A stretch of DNA of 64,000 bases from JAWKZG01 sp041396125. GTDB taxonomy: Bacteria; Pseudomonadota; Gammaproteobacteria; Competibacterales; Competibacteraceae. The stretch lies in assembly GCA_041396125.1 (NCBI GenBank), contig JAWKZG010000013.1:128451-192450 (forward strand), in the 5' to 3' direction. A program made the position numbers and the translations under genes. This document shows, piece after piece, positions 27,780 to 36,938 of the stretch (its first letter is position 1; every line of letters begins with the position of its first letter). The notes under the pieces were generated by a model. It was not told where the DNA came from. It saw only the letters and a program-made list of their open reading frames with translations, and searched no databases.

Positions 27780-29698
27780 TCAGGGTGCGTAAAAGTACTG
27801 TTCCAGGCGGGTGTTGCCAGGGGTACGCAGCGGCCAGTCGTTACCAGCGACTTCCGGCACATTGCGCAGTTTGTCGTTGGCGACCAGAACGCCCTGAATC
27901 ATGGGGGTCAGGCCGACTGTGCCGATCTCCCAGATATTGTCCGCCCACAGACGAAACAACTCCTGCGCCAGCTCGATCTGGCGCTCGCGGGCCGAGGTTT
28001 TGGCCTCATCGATGATATCGACGATACGCTTGATGTCCGGGGTCGGCTCGACGCCTTCCGCACCATTGCTGGCATACCATTTTGCCACCAGCGGGGCAAA
28101 CGTCAGCGCCGGATCGCTGCGCGGATCAATTTCGGCTGGCCACTGAAAGGAAAGCCGGTGGTGTCTTCGTTCCAGACTTCAGCCATCAGTTCATTGGCCG
28201 GGCGCATGGCAAAATGCTGGGTACGTTCGCGCAGTTCAATATGTGCTTTCACACCGACTTCGGCCCAGTTTTCGACCAGCAACTGGCCAATATCCGTCCA
28301 GGCACCAAACTGGGGAACGACGCTGATCTCGATATCCAGCGGTGACCCGTCCGGCAGTGTCCGAAAACCGTCATCGCCTTTATTCGGCAGGACTTCATCC
28401 AGCATCTGCTGGGACAGATCGGGGTTGTACTCGGTGTACTTGAAGGCGTATTCGTCGCCGGGATAATACGGATGAAACGGTGCGGGTACGCCCTGACGCG
28501 ACTCGCCGAGACCGAAAAAGGACAATTCTTTAATCGCATCGCGGTCTATCGCGTGCGACAACGCAATGCGGAAATCCTTATTGCGAAAGATCTCGCCTTC
28601 CGGGCCTTGCCAGGTCTGGTTGAACATGACGATAGCGTCCGAGCCGCCGAAGGTCGGCCAGGTCACCACGCGATAATTGCCAGCGGCTTCATTTTCTTTC
28701 AGGACCGGATAGCTGCTCATATTGATATGCCGGCCCTGAAAATCGATCTCGCCCGAGACGGCGGCCAGATTGAGCGCTTCCTTGTCGGCGTAGAACGTGA
28801 AACGGATCTCGTCGATGTAAGGCAGCTGGTTGCCTTCCGGGTCAACGCCGACGTAATACGGATTGCGTTTGATGGTGAACACGCTATCGGACACACTGGT
28901 GCCGCTCGGTGCCCAGGCCGCTAAACTGGGGCGTTTGCCGCTTAAATGCGGCATCGCTTCGACGGCGAATAACTGGGTCCAGGTGTCGAAGCCGGCGGCT
29001 TTGACTTTTTCCGCCAGCTCGGCCGGATCAGCATAGGCGGGGTGAAACTGCTTCATATAATGCGCCGGCACAACCACCAGATTGCCAATGGAGCGGTCCG
29101 CACCATCCATATTGGCCAGGTTGAGTAAAAACGCGGTATTGGGTTCCTGGAAGGTCCATTTGACGGTGTTATCGTCCAGTTTTTCGACCTTGGCGAGTGT
29201 GCCGTCGGCGTTTTTCATCCATACCGTACCGCCCGGCATTAACTCCTGATTGTTCAGGATATCGTTATACCAGAACATAATATCGTCGGCGCTGAGTGGC
29301 TCGCCGTCTGACCATTTGGTACCGGGGCGCAGCTTTATGGTCCACTCTGTGAAGTTGTCGTTTGAACTCCAGCCCGCTGCGATATGCGGCACCACGTCAC
29401 CGCCATCGGGGGTATACCGCACCAGCGCGTCGTAGACGGCCCGGGTGTAGTTATTGTGATCGCCGGGGCCGAGAAAAGCGCGTCGCAGCACACCGCCATA
29501 GTGGCCTATTTCGTCAACGACCGGAATGACCAGCGGGTCTTGCGGTAAGCGTTCGGTCAGAGGAGGAAGCGTGCCAGCCTGAACCATTTCAGCTAACTGT
29601 GGGGCTTCCTGGGCGGCGGCACTCAGGCCGATGGCGGCCAGTGCGCTGGCCAGAGCAAGCCGTGTAAAGCGTTTACCAGGCATCAAACAGGAATGCAT
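27780..29698 (-). CDS. ABC transporter substrate-binding protein (SBP_bac_5), one frameshift
   Basis: The periplasmic binding protein of the operon, first gene in it. Signal peptide MPGKRFTRLALASALAAIGLSAAAQ. SBP_bac_5 features are YDALVRYTPDGGDVVPHIAAGWSSNDN, WTIKLRPGTKWSDGEPLSADDIMFWY and FRIALSHAIDRDAI. The first frame stops at 28103 after GFPFSGQPKLIRAAIRR; the conserved sequence resumes in another frame (DPRSDPALTFAPLVAKWYASNG) and ends YFYAP at 27780, so one base is lost or gained near 28125. About 635 residues. GGAGGAAAC lies directly before ATG 29698. The family carries peptides, opines, nickel and also oligosaccharides. The sulfatase and NagA neighbours point to a sulfated amino-sugar-like ligand, which is inference. 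Confidence 0.85.
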
Positions 29699-29908
29699 GT
29701 TTCCTCCTTCATCAGGTTATTGCGTGTTTTATTGACTGTTGCAAATTAAAACAGCTTATTGGCGCCGTTGTGGTGACCTGCAAGGCTTAGCTCATGCAGC
29801 GGCGCGAAATACAGGTCGAGCAAGAACCACTCAGTTACTAAGCAATTACAATAGACGAATGCAGCAGTCGAGACAATTATTAATGATTCTGTCGAACAGT
29901 CTGCGTGT

Positions 29909-30610
29909 TCACCATTCCAGCGCCAGGGCCGTGGTGATAAATTGCATAAAGGGCGCAGCCGTTTCGAAATGCGCTGCGACTTCGTCTACAAATGCCGCTT
30001 CCAGCGCGCTGGCTGGTGCCAGCTCAGTACCGGCAAAAAAGGTTTTGCGTTTCAGGTCTTCTGCCAGTGGGTGTTGTGGATCAAAACCGCGCGGTACCCG
30101 TTTCAATTGCTCACCCTGTACGGTGCCAAACTGCTGCACAAAAGCGGGTTGCGTGGTGATCTTGCGCCAATGCTCGGGGTCTTCGGCAAGCGTGTCCCGG
30201 ATATGTCCGAGTGCTTCCGTCGGTGCCCGCCAGATACCGCCGCCCAGAAAAATACGTTGCGGTTCCAGCTGTACATAAAACCCTGGTGCATGCACATCAC
30301 GAGCCCGGTTATGGCGGAACTGGCAGGCAATGTGTTCTTTATAGGGGCTTTTGTTATTGCCGAAGCGGGTATCGCGATAAATCCGAAACATCGAACCGCC
30401 ATGCGGTTTAGGATCGGCGATAAAGGCCGGGCTGATACGGTAAAGATGCGGCGCGATAGCCCGGATGAAACGACTCATCGGGGCGAGGATATGGTCCTGG
30501 TAACGGGGTTTGTTGGCGTTAAACCAGTCCCGGTTATTATTTTCCGCCAGCTCCCGCAGGAAGGTAAACGCATCGGAGGGAAAGCCTACAAAGTCGTCTG
30601 CATCTGTCAT
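29909..30610 (-). CDS. DUF2461 family protein
   Basis: A 233-residue protein of the DUF2461 family. FLRELAENNNRDWFNANKPRYQDHILAPM at the N-terminus, then MFRIYRDTRFGNNKSPYKEHIACQF and APGFYVQLEPQRIFLGGGIWRAP are its conserved blocks. ATG 30610 has GAGGAG upstream; the longer frame to 30643 was not used. It is divergent from lexA. The molecular function of DUF2461 is not known to me. Confidence 0.85.
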   Translation of the reverse strand: MTDADDFVGFPSDAFTFLRELAENNNRDWFNANKPRYQDHILAPMSRFIRAIAPHLYRISPAFIADPKPHGGSMFRIYRDTRFGNNKSPYKEHIACQFRHNRARDVHAPGFYVQLEPQRIFLGGGIWRAPTEALGHIRDTLAEDPEHWRKITTQPAFVQQFGTVQGEQLKRVPRGFDPQHPLAEDLKRKTFFAGTELAPASALEAAFVDEVAAHFETAAPFMQFITTALALEW

Positions 30611-30692
30611 CAGCGGTACTCCTCTATAGATTAACCGGTACAACTAGACCGGGTTGACACCACGTTCGCTTGAAGGCTTGCAAAAACAGGAC

Positions 30693-30712
30693 TACTGTAT
30701 ATATAGTCAGTA
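30693..30712 (+). promoter_or_regulatory. SOS box (LexA operator)
   Basis: TACTGTATATATAGTCAGTA agrees with the gammaproteobacterial LexA consensus TACTGTATATATATACAGTA in 17 of 20 positions, with the second half altered (GTCAG for TACAG). It ends two bases before the lexA ATG, so it overlaps the ribosome site; LexA bound here would block its own expression. It may also reach a promoter of the divergent DUF2461 gene. Confidence 0.75.
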
Positions 30713-30714
30713 TT

Positions 30715-31302
30715 ATGCAAACACTTACCACCCGTCAACAACAGGTCCTTGAGCTGATCCGCAGCTGGCTGCAGCAACACGGTGCGCCACCAACCCGGGT
30801 CGAAATTGCACAGGCGCTCGGGTTCCGCTCCGCCACTGCCGCCGAGGATCATCTGCGGGCGCTGGCGCGGAAAGGCTATCTGGAACTGAGCCGTGGCCGT
30901 AACCGTAATATCCGCTTGCTGCACAGCCTGCCACAAACCGATGCAGAGGTGCCGCTGATTGGACAGGTTGCAGCCGGTTCGCCGCTGCTGGCGGTCGAGA
31001 ACATCGAATGCCATATCGGTTGTGCCGGGTTGTTTCAACCACGGGCGGATTATCTCTTGCGGGTGCGTGGTGACAGTATGATCAATGCTGGCATCGACGA
31101 TGGCGATCTGCTGGCAGTGCATAAAACACCGCAAGCGCAGGACGGCGATATCGTGGTCGCCCGACTGGGTGACGAGGTGACGGTGAAAACCTTGCAGCGA
31201 ACCGGGCAAGACATCCGGCTGCTGCCGCCGATCGGCTTACGCCCCGATCGAGATCGACCCCGTGCGTATTCGCTTGCCATCGAAGGGGTAGCGGTGAAGT
31301 GA
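30715..31302 (+). CDS. lexA: LexA repressor
   Basis: A 195-residue SOS repressor. The N-terminal winged helix-turn-helix is residues 1-65 (TRQQQVLELIRSW, PPTRVEIAQALGFRS). The self-cleavage bond lies in VAAGSP (Ala87-Gly88), and the catalytic pair is Ser121 in RGDSMINAG and Lys158 in DEVTVKTL, all as in functional LexA. Translation starts at ATG 30715 just after the SOS box; an upstream in-frame ATG at 30670 would run through the operator and was rejected. Usual length. Controls the DNA-damage response, including itself. Confidence 0.95.
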   Translation: MQTLTTRQQQVLELIRSWLQQHGAPPTRVEIAQALGFRSATAAEDHLRALARKGYLELSRGRNRNIRLLHSLPQTDAEVPLIGQVAAGSPLLAVENIECHIGCAGLFQPRADYLLRVRGDSMINAGIDDGDLLAVHKTPQAQDGDIVVARLGDEVTVKTLQRTGQDIRLLPPIGLRPDRDRPRAYSLAIEGVAVK

Positions 31303-31376
31303 TCCGTACAGCTCAGAAGCGGTTTACGCAAGCGTGACGTTTCGATTTCTCAGTTGAATCCCTGGGGAGGGGTTAT

Positions 31377-31587
31377 ATGGCACACGACGCCTTATTTGAA
31401 GTCTATCATCCGGATGAACAGCGTTGGCAAACGGTCATGCCGAGCTATGTTAATGCCTTTCTGCGGGCCGGTCCGGGGGATATCGACAAACTGCTGGCGC
31501 GGCTTTCATGCCGGCGAAACGCTGGAGTTTAACGGCTGGCGCTTGCGTCAGCGCGCGCTTAGCGATGCCACCGCCGAGCCTTCCTGA
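31377..31587 (+). CDS. small hypothetical protein, frameshifted
   Basis: ATG 31377 follows GGGGAGGGG and opens MAHDALFEVYHPDEQRWQTVMPSYVNAFLRAG. The frame moves at about 31500 (DKLLARL to AGETLEFNGWRLRQRAL), ending at 31587. Repaired length about 69 residues. Both pieces look coding and join smoothly, so a single indel is the likely reason. No family recognised. Confidence 0.45.
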
Positions 31588-31716
31588 GTGCGTTGCTGAC
31601 TGACGATTCAGGCGTTTATCAGCCTTGGCAAACGATACGAAACTGCGCAAGATAGTATGTGGCACAATCAAGCTGCAGTAAGTACCCCCACTCCACCTGT
31701 AATGGAGAACGCTACT

Positions 31717-32102
31717 ATGGCCAGCGCCTACGCCCAGATCGAAGCCGCAATGAAGCCTTACTTTGACGGATTTTATGGAAGCCGTATCGAAACCCTGCAG
31801 CGGGTGTTTCACCCCAACTGTCATCTTTATTCAGCCACTCTGGAGAGCTGGCGGATGATGACGCGTGGACGCGTATACGCCCGTGTCGCCGCCCGGAAGC
31901 GCCTGCCAGGCGTAACGAAAGACGCACAGACGGATAATTTCCATCGAGGATTTTCCGATGACGTAACGGCCCTGGCAATCGTGCAAATCGGCATCGGCGA
32001 TAAGCTGTACACCGACTTCCTGAATTTCACATCAAGCTGAAGGGTGAATGGCGGATTATCGCTAAAATTTATACCTTTACCAGCCGCGAAATTCCGCTAT
32101 AA
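31717..32102 (+). CDS. NTF2-like (putative lumazine-binding) protein, frameshifted
   Basis: A protein of about 128 residues of the NTF2-like fold, close to the 'putative lumazine-binding' family: YAQIEAAMKPYFDGFYGSRIETLQRVFHPNCHLYSATLESWRMM is its hallmark N-terminus. ATG 31717 has GGAG nine bases before. Near 32030 one base is missing (TDFLNF then HIKLKGEWRIIAKIYTFTSREIPL), after which the family's usual last strands continue to 32102. Probably binds or acts on a small molecule; ligand unknown. Confidence 0.7.
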
Positions 32103-32529
32103 CAAGCATTAGAGCGTGCCCGCAAATGGTCCCTCATCTGCCAGACTAACCATCGCGCGGGGCAAGCAGGTATTTTGTCAGTTGCCCTTGCCGTCGCTGA
32201 CGTAAAATATCGCCAGGAAAAACAACCCTCCAGCCCGAAAATACTACTCAGACCCAGCTTGCCAGCCCATGGCTACGTTATTATGCCCACGTTAAAAACT
32301 TTCCAATTACAGTTGCGAACTGGCTGACAAGCTCTTATTCTTAAGAAGAGCCATCGCACCTGTTATAACCTTGATGTAGTTACGCGACTGAGCTGATAAG
32401 TTCTGATTGCTATCAGGGCATATTCCACCACAATCCGCATTTCTCAAAGTGTACCAAGCGATGGCTTGAGTTGTAGAGCTGCGTAACTCCATTCTTATAA
32501 AAATTAACACCATGTGAGGAGTAGACACT
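32103..32529. other. promoter region of the sugar-type ABC operon
   Basis: About 430 bases, no gene seen. A TTGTAG...TTATAA pair (18-base spacing, 32473-32502) is a possible sigma-70 promoter about 30 bases before the start, and GAGGAG at 32516 is the ribosome site. Weak dyad CTGATA/TATCAG at 32393-32416. These are suggestions only. Confidence 0.3.
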
Positions 32530-33923
32530 ATGGCTAACATGTTTTCCAACCGCTATTCGCGCCGCGCTTTTTTGCGTAAAGCCAGCAAATTGTCCGCGTT
32601 GGGCATGGCTACCTCGCTGACACCGGATTTGATATTTGCTGAATCCAAAGTTGATCTGGCTGGTCTTGAGATCGACTACTGGAATATGATCGGCGTGCAA
32701 AACAAAACCGTACGCGAGCAGTCGGAAACGATCATCAAGGCTTTCGAGCAAAGAACCGGTTGTAAAGTCAATGTCACCTGGAACAGTTATGGTGACATCA
32801 TTGGTCCCAAATACCGCACTAACTTCATTGGTAACGTCAAACCGACCGTGTTTGACACCTCCTCACGCTGGGTCGGCCAGTTGCGCAGTTTTATGCGCCC
32901 ACTGGATGATTTTATCGAGTCAGAGCTGGATGCTGACGCCCGCGCCGGCATTGACTGGATGTTTCCGCTGTTTCGACGCCAGACCAGCGGCTTCGCCGAC
33001 GCCAGCAGCAACTATGCAATCCCGCTGAATCTGGTGCCACAGGCACCTTATATCCTCAACCGTGATCATTTTGACAAAGCGGGCATCGACTTCGACGCTA
33101 ACTATCCCATCCACGATAGCATTTCCTACGTCGAGTTATGCAAGAGTTGCAGGCTGCAGCCGGATCAATCTCCCGACCGGGGTGTATGGCAGATCTGGGA
33201 CTTTGCGCCGATACGCGGCTGAACGGCTGGATCCGGTCAGTAGACAAGGATACCAGCGACTTCCTCAACGCTGACTGGACGCAGAGCAACGCGACTTCAG
33301 ATGCCTGGATGAAGGGTGTGCAGTTTTACGTTGATGTCTTCCGCAAACACAAACTGTCGTCGCCCAATACCCCGGCCAGTTCTGATGAAGAAGCCGTAGA
33401 GCAGTTTATTTTCGGCCGTAAAAGCATTGTTCACTGCGATTTGCTCAACCGGGGCACGCTGCTGGAGAAAATGCCCGAGCAGATGCAGCAGGGCAGGATC
33501 GTGTGGGGGCCACATTTTCCGTTGGCCGGTGGTAATTCCGGCTCGCAATGCTTTCTGGGCATGAACAGTTTCCACATCGTCAAACAAGAAGGCCCTGACG
33601 CCGATCTGAAAGAACGGGCAGCCTGGGAATTCATCAAGGAATGGTTGCGGGCGGACAATGCCCTGGCGGTTTCAAAAAGCTCTGGTCTTACCGGTCGTCG
33701 CGATCTTTGGGATCAGCTGAAAGGTTCGCCTGATCGCCATATTGAAGCTGCCATGGCCACTATTGGCGATGATCCGGGCGTATGGACCGGACACCCGAAA
33801 TCGGTGGATTTTCAGTACAACCTGATTGCACCACATGGTCAACGAATGCTGCAGGGTGAACCTGTGGAACAAGAGTTGGCAGCCTACGCCAAGGAAGTTA
33901 ACGACGCGCTGGCGCAAGGCTAA
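32530..33923 (+). CDS. Tat-exported ABC substrate-binding protein, frameshifted
   Basis: A family 1-type extracellular solute-binding protein of about 460 residues. The N-terminus carries a twin-arginine signal (SRRAFLRK, residues 10-17) followed by a weak hydrophobic stretch ending near FAES, so it is exported folded by the Tat path. IDYWNMIGVQNKTVREQSETIIKAFEQRTGCKVNVTW is the usual first lobe. The first frame ends at 33222; from about 33140-33220 the conserved sequence (LNGWIRSVDKDTSDFLNADW) is in another frame, open to 33923. Two permeases and a MalK-like ATPase follow, so it is the binding protein of a carbohydrate-type importer. Ligand unknown. Confidence 0.8.
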
Positions 33924-33981
33924 ACCTGCTACCGGGCGCTCACCCGACACGGGGTGTGGGGTGAGCGCGGAAATACTGCCT

Positions 33982-34884
33982 ATGAAAGATTTCTGGACAA
34001 ATACCAGCCGGGAAGACAAATGGCTGATTTTTATCTTTCTGCTTCCAACACTGCTGTTTATGGTGTTGTTGTTGTGGGTGCCGTTTATACAAGGTGTATG
34101 GATGAGCTTTCACAACTGGCCTTTTATGGGCGAGCCGAAGTGGAAAGGCTTACAAAACTATACCGATTTTATGCACGCTGACTATTTTTGGGTGTCGATA
34201 AAAACCACCCTGATTTATTCATTATCCACCTTGTTTCAGTTGATACTTGCGCTCGCGGCTGCACTCGCGATCAAGCAACAGTTCGTGCCCTATAAATCGC
34301 TGTGGCGCGGCATCATGATTATTTCCTACACCATGCCGCCCGTCGTGCTCGGTGCGATCTGGCTGTTTCTGCTCGACCCCGGCTTGGGCATGATTACTCA
34401 TTATCTGCTGGAATGGGGCATCATCGACGAGCCGATCTACTGGTTTTCGGACAACACCTGGGCCAAGTGGATTATCACCCTGGTCGCTTCCTGGACGTTC
34501 TGGCCTTTTATGTTTCTGATCATTCTGGCGTCGCTGCAATCCATTCCGCAGTCACACTACGAACTGGCAGAGATTTACGGCGCGAATCTCTGGCAACGGT
34601 TTTGGCATGTCACCTGGTATCACGTCAAAGGTGCGATTCTGGTCGTGGTGATCCTGCGACTGGCGTTCAATCTGGCCAAGATTGATCAACCGTTCTCGCT
34701 GACAGGCGGCGGGCCGGGCTATGAAACCAGTGTGCTCAGTATTTTGATGTACCGCTTTGCTTTCATGTCCGGTGATTTCGGCATGGCCTTTACGGTGGGC
34801 ATGTTCCTGGTCGTAATGACCGTAGTGCTGATTTTGCCGTTCGCCTATCTCTATCAGAAAAACTTTCGCCGTACGGCACGCTGA
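33982..34884 (+). CDS. sugar-type ABC transporter permease (MalF/UgpA class)
   Basis: A 300-residue permease with six membrane helices, beginning MKDFWTNTSREDKWLIFIFLLPTLLFMVLLLWVPFIQGVWMS. The EAA loop is HYELAEIYGANLWQRFWHVTWYHVK, and ITLVASWTFWPFMFLIILASLQSIP is typical. The frame extends upstream to 33826 but overlaps the binding-protein gene, so ATG 33982 was taken; no strong ribosome site precedes it. It is followed by the second permease after seven bases. Confidence 0.9.
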   Translation: MKDFWTNTSREDKWLIFIFLLPTLLFMVLLLWVPFIQGVWMSFHNWPFMGEPKWKGLQNYTDFMHADYFWVSIKTTLIYSLSTLFQLILALAAALAIKQQFVPYKSLWRGIMIISYTMPPVVLGAIWLFLLDPGLGMITHYLLEWGIIDEPIYWFSDNTWAKWIITLVASWTFWPFMFLIILASLQSIPQSHYELAEIYGANLWQRFWHVTWYHVKGAILVVVILRLAFNLAKIDQPFSLTGGGPGYETSVLSILMYRFAFMSGDFGMAFTVGMFLVVMTVVLILPFAYLYQKNFRRTAR

Positions 34885-34891
34885 GGCTACG

Positions 34892-35722
34892 ATGTATAGC
34901 GATGATCGTTCCACTTTGCTACAAAAACTGCTGACTTTCAGCGTATTGGCGCTGATTTTGGCGCTCGTTCTGATACCGTACACCTACGTTATTGTGACGG
35001 CTTTCAAATCACCGGGAGAGGTGTTTGAAACCCGCTGGATACCGCAGGAATTTAGCGTGCAGGCCTGGATTGATGTGTTCCGGATCAATGAGTTTCATTA
35101 CTATCTCTGGAACAGCTTTCTGTCGGGGCTTGGCGCAGCGGTATTGGCTATTGTTATCTCGGTACCGGGGGCCTATGTTTTCGCCCGCAAGGAATTTCCG
35201 GGCCGCGAGCCCTTTTTTTATCTGATCGTCGGCACCCTGATATTTCCGTTTATTCTGCTGATCGTGCCCATTACGATCACCTGGATTAAAATCGGCCTGT
35301 TTAACAGCTTTCTCGGGCTGTGGCTGGCGTTTCAGATCTTTGCCGTTCCCTACTCAATGTGGATTCTGCGAGGGTATTTTGCGCAGATGCCGAGGTTTCT
35401 GGAAGAAGCCGCCATGATCTACGGTTGCACCCAGTTCCAGGCCTTTTTCAGAGTTGTTCTGCCCATGGCCAAGCCGGTGATCATATCGGTATTGTTTCTG
35501 GCTTTTTTACAGGGCTGGAGCGACTTTCTGTTCTCCAATATGTTGACGACCGGAGACGGGCCACGCACTGCCTCAGTGGCTATTTATGTGTCTTCAGCCG
35601 GTGGTGAGCGGATTGAGTGGGGCGTACTGATGGTCATGACACTGGTCACCGGTATACCACCCGTCATCTTGTACATGCTGGCACAAAAACATATCACCAA
35701 GACCTTCCAGACAGCAGGCTAA
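34892..35722 (+). CDS. sugar-type ABC transporter permease (MalG/UgpE class)
   Basis: A 276-residue permease with six helices. The N-terminal helix is FSVLALILALVLIPYTYVIVTAFKSPGEVF, and the EAA loop reads FLEEAAMIYGCTQFQAFFRVVLPMAKP, the hallmark of the MalG class. The C-terminal LYMLAQKHITKTFQTAG ends as in UgpE/MalG proteins. Forms the channel with the upstream permease. Intact. Confidence 0.92.
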   Translation: MYSDDRSTLLQKLLTFSVLALILALVLIPYTYVIVTAFKSPGEVFETRWIPQEFSVQAWIDVFRINEFHYYLWNSFLSGLGAAVLAIVISVPGAYVFARKEFPGREPFFYLIVGTLIFPFILLIVPITITWIKIGLFNSFLGLWLAFQIFAVPYSMWILRGYFAQMPRFLEEAAMIYGCTQFQAFFRVVLPMAKPVIISVLFLAFLQGWSDFLFSNMLTTGDGPRTASVAIYVSSAGGERIEWGVLMVMTLVTGIPPVILYMLAQKHITKTFQTAG

Positions 35723-35735
35723 GGGCGAAAAAATA

Positions 35736-36854
35736 ATGACAACAACTGGATTACGCGTAAATCATTTGCGCAAAACTTTCCGTGGTGGCTCCGTGGTAGC
35801 CTGCCAGGATGTTAATCTCGATATTGAACAGGGCGAATTGCTGGTACTGCTTGGTCCGTCCGGCTGCGGGAAAACGACCACCTTGCGTTGTATCGCGGGA
35901 CTGGAACGGCCTGACAATGATGATGCCATCTGGCTCAATGGCACCAATATAACGCGCGTTCCTCCCAAGGATCGCAATCTGGCATTTGTGTTTCAGGACA
36001 CGGCGCTATTCCCTCATCTGAACGTGCGGCGCAATATTTCTTTTGGCCTGGATATGCGTAAGGCTTTGCCGCAGGACGACATCAAACGGCGTGTCGATGA
36101 AGTTGGCAAGTTACTGCAGGTCGGACACCTGCTAGAGCGCAGTGCCCATGAATTGTCGGGTGGACAGGGTCAGCGTGTTGCCTTGGGCCGCGCCATTGTG
36201 ATGGAGCCGGCAGCCTTTCTGCTGGACGAACCCCTGGCCAATCTCGACGCCGCTTTGCGGGTGGAAATGCGTACTGAAATCAAACTGATTCAGCGCAAAC
36301 TCGACACGACCATGATTTTTGTCACCCACGATCAGGAAGAAGCATTGACCCTGGGCGACAAGATCGCCGTCATGAAAGACGGTTTGGTGCAGCAGGTTGA
36401 CAGTGCCCGCAATATTTATCTGCGGCCGGCCAATCTGTTTGTTGGCACGTTTATCGGTTCACCGCCGATCAATCAGTTTCCCTGCACGCTGAAGACCGAA
36501 GGCGATACGCTGATGCTGTGTTCGTCGTCGTTCACACTGCCGTTACCGCCGGCTATTGCCAAAGTGCTGGTCGATAAAAATTGCGCCGAGCTCACCCTGG
36601 GTATCCGGCCGGAGTTTATCCAGATTACTGAATCTGGCGCAGCGGCTGAAAGCATTCCCGGAAAAGTGCAGCTAACCGAGTTGCTGGGTAGCCGTACGCT
36701 GATTTATGTCGCTGTTGGCGATACTGAATATCGGGTGTTAGTGCAGGGCGATAGCGCTGTCAAGGAAGGCGATAATGTGCATTTATCGGTGCAGCTCGAA
36801 AAGGCTTTCTACTTCGACCAAAACGGAAATAATGCCCTGCCTGCAACGGGTTAA
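35736..36854 (+). CDS. sugar-type ABC transporter ATPase (MalK/UgpC class)
   Basis: A 372-residue ATPase: Walker A GPSGCGKTTTLRC, Q-loop FVFQDTALFPHLNVRRNI, signature LSGGQGQRVALGRA (Gly in place of the usual Gln after LSGGQ), Walker B AFLLDEPLANLDA, switch FVTHDQEEALTLGD. The C-terminal ~120 residues are the TOBE regulatory domain (LGIRPEFIQI, LTELLGSRTLIYVAVGD) of MalK-type proteins. Last gene of the operon, 13 bases after the second permease. Confidence 0.93.
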   Translation: MTTTGLRVNHLRKTFRGGSVVACQDVNLDIEQGELLVLLGPSGCGKTTTLRCIAGLERPDNDDAIWLNGTNITRVPPKDRNLAFVFQDTALFPHLNVRRNISFGLDMRKALPQDDIKRRVDEVGKLLQVGHLLERSAHELSGGQGQRVALGRAIVMEPAAFLLDEPLANLDAALRVEMRTEIKLIQRKLDTTMIFVTHDQEEALTLGDKIAVMKDGLVQQVDSARNIYLRPANLFVGTFIGSPPINQFPCTLKTEGDTLMLCSSSFTLPLPPAIAKVLVDKNCAELTLGIRPEFIQITESGAAAESIPGKVQLTELLGSRTLIYVAVGDTEYRVLVQGDSAVKEGDNVHLSVQLEKAFYFDQNGNNALPATG

Positions 36855-36938
36855 GACTGTCCTGATTCGGCATGTGCTTGCAGTTGCACGATAAGCGGCA
36901 GGGAGTATAGCGCTATCCTGATTGATGAGGTCAGAACC

